A stretch of DNA of 23,502 bases from contig DIFE01000144.1 of NCBI GenBank assembly GCA_002418985.1, positions 12,774-36,275 of the forward strand. Direction: 5' to 3'. The DNA is from Deltaproteobacteria bacterium UBA5756 (lineage in GTDB: Bacteria > Desulfobacterota > Syntrophorhabdia > Syntrophorhabdales > Syntrophorhabdaceae). The notes under the pieces were generated by a model. The model was not told where the DNA came from, did no database searches, and worked only from the letters and a program-made list of their open reading frames with translations. The translations under genes were made by a program, and so were the position numbers. This document shows positions 21,078 to 23,502 of this stretch, in pieces. Numbering within the stretch: position 1 is the stretch's first letter; the number at the start of each line of letters is the position of its first letter.

Positions 21078-22304
21078 TTACCGGTAGAGCAGGGCTTCGG
21101 TACGATACCAACTGAGGACGGCGTCGAATTTTTGCAAATAGGTCTGCGTCTCCGAGGGGACGGCCGAAGGCCAATGTTCGCCATGTCGTTCCATACTGCT
21201 CCGTGTTCTGCCCGGTCCGCAGTTGTAGGCCGAGGCCAAAAACCTGCCCGTTGCCGAGGGGTCGTCCAGGAGGCGTTGTTTTCTGGTGTCGCTCAGCACG
21301 TTCATGTCTGCGTCAAAGAGAAGGAATGATGCCTTGGCGGCGTTCTCGTGGTCTTCCATTCCGCGGACGAAGTCTTTTATCAGGCCCGCCTGCGGGTAAA
21401 GGTTCGACACCCTCTTGTACGTGCCGGGGATGAACTGGAAGAGGCCCATGGCCCCCGCCTTCGATCTGGAGTATCGGTAGGCGTTGTGCTTGTTGGTTCC
21501 CAGGATGACAAGCGTTTCATTGATCAGCTTTTCCGTGGTGTACTTTCCGCTCGAAAATTTCCCGGGATCGATATGCTCGATGATGGCCAGTACGACGGAA
21601 ATATCGTTATCGATGAAGCTGTCGCAGGAACGGGGTCGGACGCGTCTGAGAAGAAGATCATCCTTCGCTCCGGCAATGATGTTTTTCAGGTAGTCCATAC
21701 CCGCCTTTCGTACGGCGGGTGTATCAATGCCCTCCGAATAAGGGGTGTATATGACTTCCTTGAATGTCGAGCCGCTGCGTACCGGCCTCTTGAGGGCGAG
21801 CACGACATGGCGTTCGGGATAAAGGATGGTGAACTTCGTATTGACGCCGTTCGCTTTGCCCGGTTCGATAACGCCGCGGTCCGAGCGGGCGCCAAGCCGG
21901 GGATGGACCCTCACGACCTGTATCTCCCTGTTTTGCACGTTCAGAAGGGCTAGAAGGATAGTGAACCCACCGAGTTCGTTCTTTCCCCACGTTACCTGCG
22001 TCTTCCATCTCTTGCCCTTCTTTACCTTCTTTACCGTTTTCGATCTCACCACGTTGAATCCGCAGCTCATTTTCTCGAGGCGGGCCCTCGCCCGGGAAAT
22101 ATCTTCAAATATATCGAAATTTATCAGGTCCCGCTCACCGGCCGGAGACTGAAACTCGATCGAATCCTCGGCTTCGGTGTCACCGTCTTCATAGCCTTCA
22201 TCGTCCTCGACCGTTTGGGCGCAGGATGGGACAGGTGTGTGGAAAAGTGCGAGGACGAACAGACACAGGAGCAGAAACAGGAATAGGGAGGTCTTATCCT
22301 TCAT
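21078..22304 (-). CDS. Secreted lytic-transglycosylase-like protein
   Basis: A 408-residue protein with a signal peptide (LFLFLLLCLFVLALF, cleavage near SCAQ) and an acidic stretch (EDDEGYEDGDTEAED). A middle domain (about 60-195) is beta-rich and unrecognised. The C-terminal part (about 230-400) is SLT-like: VVLAIIEHIDPGKF would carry the catalytic Glu, and SKAGAMGLFQFIPGTY and AGRFLASAYNCGPGR-like segments (here ATGRFLASAYNCGPG) match the goose-lysozyme/SLT fold. About 33 residues separate the Glu from the AGAMGLFQ motif, more than the usual 10-15. It should cut peptidoglycan in the periplasm or at the outer membrane. No strong ribosome binding site is seen. It may follow the WG-repeat gene in one transcript. 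Confidence 0.8.
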   Translation of the reverse strand: MKDKTSLFLFLLLCLFVLALFHTPVPSCAQTVEDDEGYEDGDTEAEDSIEFQSPAGERDLINFDIFEDISRARARLEKMSCGFNVVRSKTVKKVKKGKRWKTQVTWGKNELGGFTILLALLNVQNREIQVVRVHPRLGARSDRGVIEPGKANGVNTKFTILYPERHVVLALKRPVRSGSTFKEVIYTPYSEGIDTPAVRKAGMDYLKNIIAGAKDDLLLRRVRPRSCDSFIDNDISVVLAIIEHIDPGKFSSGKYTTEKLINETLVILGTNKHNAYRYSRSKAGAMGLFQFIPGTYKRVSNLYPQAGLIKDFVRGMEDHENAAKASFLLFDADMNVLSDTRKQRLLDDPSATGRFLASAYNCGPGRTRSSMERHGEHWPSAVPSETQTYLQKFDAVLSWYRTEALLYR

Positions 22305-22372
22305 GATCTTGAGAGGTGGTTCCTTTAAATATTTTTTTGTCTCATTCTTGAAAGTGCTGATACTATAAATCG

Positions 22373-23383
22373 CTATTCCGTCGGTTCAAAGATATACTTT
22401 CCCGTCCGGTCGATGTAGCCCCATTTGTTGCCGGCCTGGACGCGCGCCAGACCCTCGAAGAAAGGGTCGCAAAAATCGTACCGTGCATCGATGACATAGC
22501 TTCCCGAACGGTCGATATACCCCCACTTCTTGCCCGTCTGCGCACCCGCCAGACCTTCGGTGAAACGGTTCACCTTGCCGAACCGGGGGGTTATGACCGC
22601 GGCACCGGTCTTATCGATAAAGCCCCATTTCCTGCCGATCTGCACCCTCGCGAGACCTTCGGAAAAGCGGTTGGCATTCCTGAACTGCGGTTTTATGACA
22701 ATACTGCCTGTCTTGTCGATAAAACCGAACTTCTTGTCTATTACCACCGGAGCGAGCCCCTCTGTAAAGGGAAGGGCGAAATCATACTTTGGTTCGATGA
22801 CCATCCTGCCGGTCCTGTCGATATACCCGAATTTCTTACCGACGAGCACGCCGGCCAAACCCTCACTGAAGCGCTGAACGTCATTGTACTGTGCCTCGAT
22901 GACGGTCTTTCCCGTTTTATCGATAAAGCCCCATTTGCCGCGTATTTTCACCCCGGCGAGGCCTTCGGAAAAGACGGCCGAGTCGTCAAAACGTGCGTCG
23001 ATGATTACCTTCCCCGTCCTGTCAATATAGGTAAACTTTCCGCCGATCGACACTTCGGCAAGACTATCGGAAAAGCGGTCCGCCGCAGCGAACTGAGGTT
23101 TGATGACCATTGTACCCTTTTTGTCTATATATCCCCATTTCCCTTCCAGCTGCACGCGGGCAAGGCCTTCGGTAAATGGATGGGCTGCATCGTAGCCGGG
23201 GGCGATGACTGTTTTACCTGTCCTGTCGACGAAACCCCATTTTCCGTTCTGGACCATGGCAAAGAGCCCGGCTTTTTCCCGATCTTCTATATCGAGTTGC
23301 GAACGGGCGACGGTCGAAAGACAGAAGACGGCAAGAACCGACAACAGGATCGATGCGGCATACAGATGAATCGTTCTTTTCAT
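22373..23383 (-). CDS. Secreted WG-repeat protein
   Basis: A 336-residue protein with a signal peptide (core AASILLSVLAVFCLS, cleavage near ARS). From residue 48 to the end it is eight exact 34-residue WG repeats plus a 17-residue half repeat, on the pattern K-W/F-G-Y/F-I-D-K/R-T-G-x-V-I-x-P-x-F/Y, ending F-S/T-E-G-L-A-x-V. Repeats 3, 5 and 6 start KF instead of KW, and repeat 3 also lacks the Gly. WG repeats are thought to form small beta units of a solenoid or barrel and to bind partners at the cell envelope; no enzyme motif is present. AAGAGGTGA lies 7 bases before the ATG. It lies 68 bases upstream of the transglycosylase-like gene, same strand. Confidence 0.93.
   Translation of the reverse strand: MKRTIHLYAASILLSVLAVFCLSTVARSQLDIEDREKAGLFAMVQNGKWGFVDRTGKTVIAPGYDAAHPFTEGLARVQLEGKWGYIDKKGTMVIKPQFAAADRFSDSLAEVSIGGKFTYIDRTGKVIIDARFDDSAVFSEGLAGVKIRGKWGFIDKTGKTVIEAQYNDVQRFSEGLAGVLVGKKFGYIDRTGRMVIEPKYDFALPFTEGLAPVVIDKKFGFIDKTGSIVIKPQFRNANRFSEGLARVQIGRKWGFIDKTGAAVITPRFGKVNRFTEGLAGAQTGKKWGYIDRSGSYVIDARYDFCDPFFEGLARVQAGNKWGYIDRTGKYIFEPTE
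22376..23242. repeat. Tandem 102-bp coding repeats (8.5 units)
   Basis: The WG repeats are exactly 34 codons each with no length variation, so the DNA is a diverged 102-bp tandem array. The units differ mostly at synonymous and surface positions, indicating old duplications with selection rather than recent expansion. Confidence 0.8.
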
Positions 23384-23502
23384 GATCGGTCACCTCTTAA
23401 TCGATGTCTTACGGCATCAGCCGGTTACGGCTGTAATCATATCACATCCGGCGGAGCCGAAAAAGACTAAAGACCGCACCCAAATCCACCACCTACTTCC
23501 CC

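Noticed and set aside
21348..21953. 201-residue plus-strand ORF
   Set aside because: Antisense shadow of the transglycosylase-like gene with no independent start signal.
22376..23242. CRISPR array
   Set aside because: The regular repeats are 102-bp coding units of a WG protein in one open frame, without spacers.

Overview
The window looks like a piece of a chromosome or metagenomic contig from a Gram-negative bacterium of moderate-to-high GC. The gene set (RsbW-type ATPase fused to a GNAT domain, arsenosugar-type radical SAM and glycosyltransferases, CCG iron-sulfur protein fused to a VTT membrane domain, DoxX plus periplasmic rhodanese, WG-repeat protein) is the kind I associate with Desulfobacterota (former Deltaproteobacteria). 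That placement is an inference; no rRNA or tRNA gene is present to test it. Secreted proteins carry ordinary Sec signal peptides, and most convincing genes have good Shine-Dalgarno sequences.

Positions 1-4400 form a worn accessory zone. It holds a broken gene running off the left edge, an ATPase/GNAT gene with two frameshifts (927-2390), a scrap of an AbiEi-like antitoxin, a truncated DUF4143-type AAA ATPase (2834-3145), a small ORF of unknown function, a frameshifted gene tail (4016-4188) and a small membrane protein (4185-4349). Two diverged copies of a roughly 130 bp element with terminal inverted repeats bracket most of it, and shorter dispersed repeats lie inside. Four single-base frame breaks here all fall in homopolymers, so either decay or sequencing error must be considered.

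Positions 4400-7100 hold a xylose-isomerase-like TIM-barrel gene, preceded by a 44-codon ORF that appears to be an internally deleted copy of the same gene. A convergent hipBA toxin-antitoxin operon follows, with a candidate operator.

Positions 7095-11604, all minus strand, read as a stress and redox block: OsmC, a nitroreductase-like gene split by an in-frame amber codon inside a perfect palindrome, a tandem universal stress protein and a NhaP2-type cation/proton antiporter. Positions 11605-13115 hold a divergent promoter region, a candidate short terminated RNA, and a DoxX/MauE membrane protein with a secreted rhodanese.

Positions 13127-18205 are a tightly packed minus-strand operon: TIGR04283 glycosyltransferase, DUF3047 secreted protein, a DUF2064 (TIGR04282)-ArsS fusion, and a CCG-VTT fusion. 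This resembles an arsenosugar pathway, but no ArsM methyltransferase is visible. The right end holds glycogen phosphorylase (plus strand), a lytic-transglycosylase-like secreted protein and a secreted protein with eight and a half 34-residue WG repeats.
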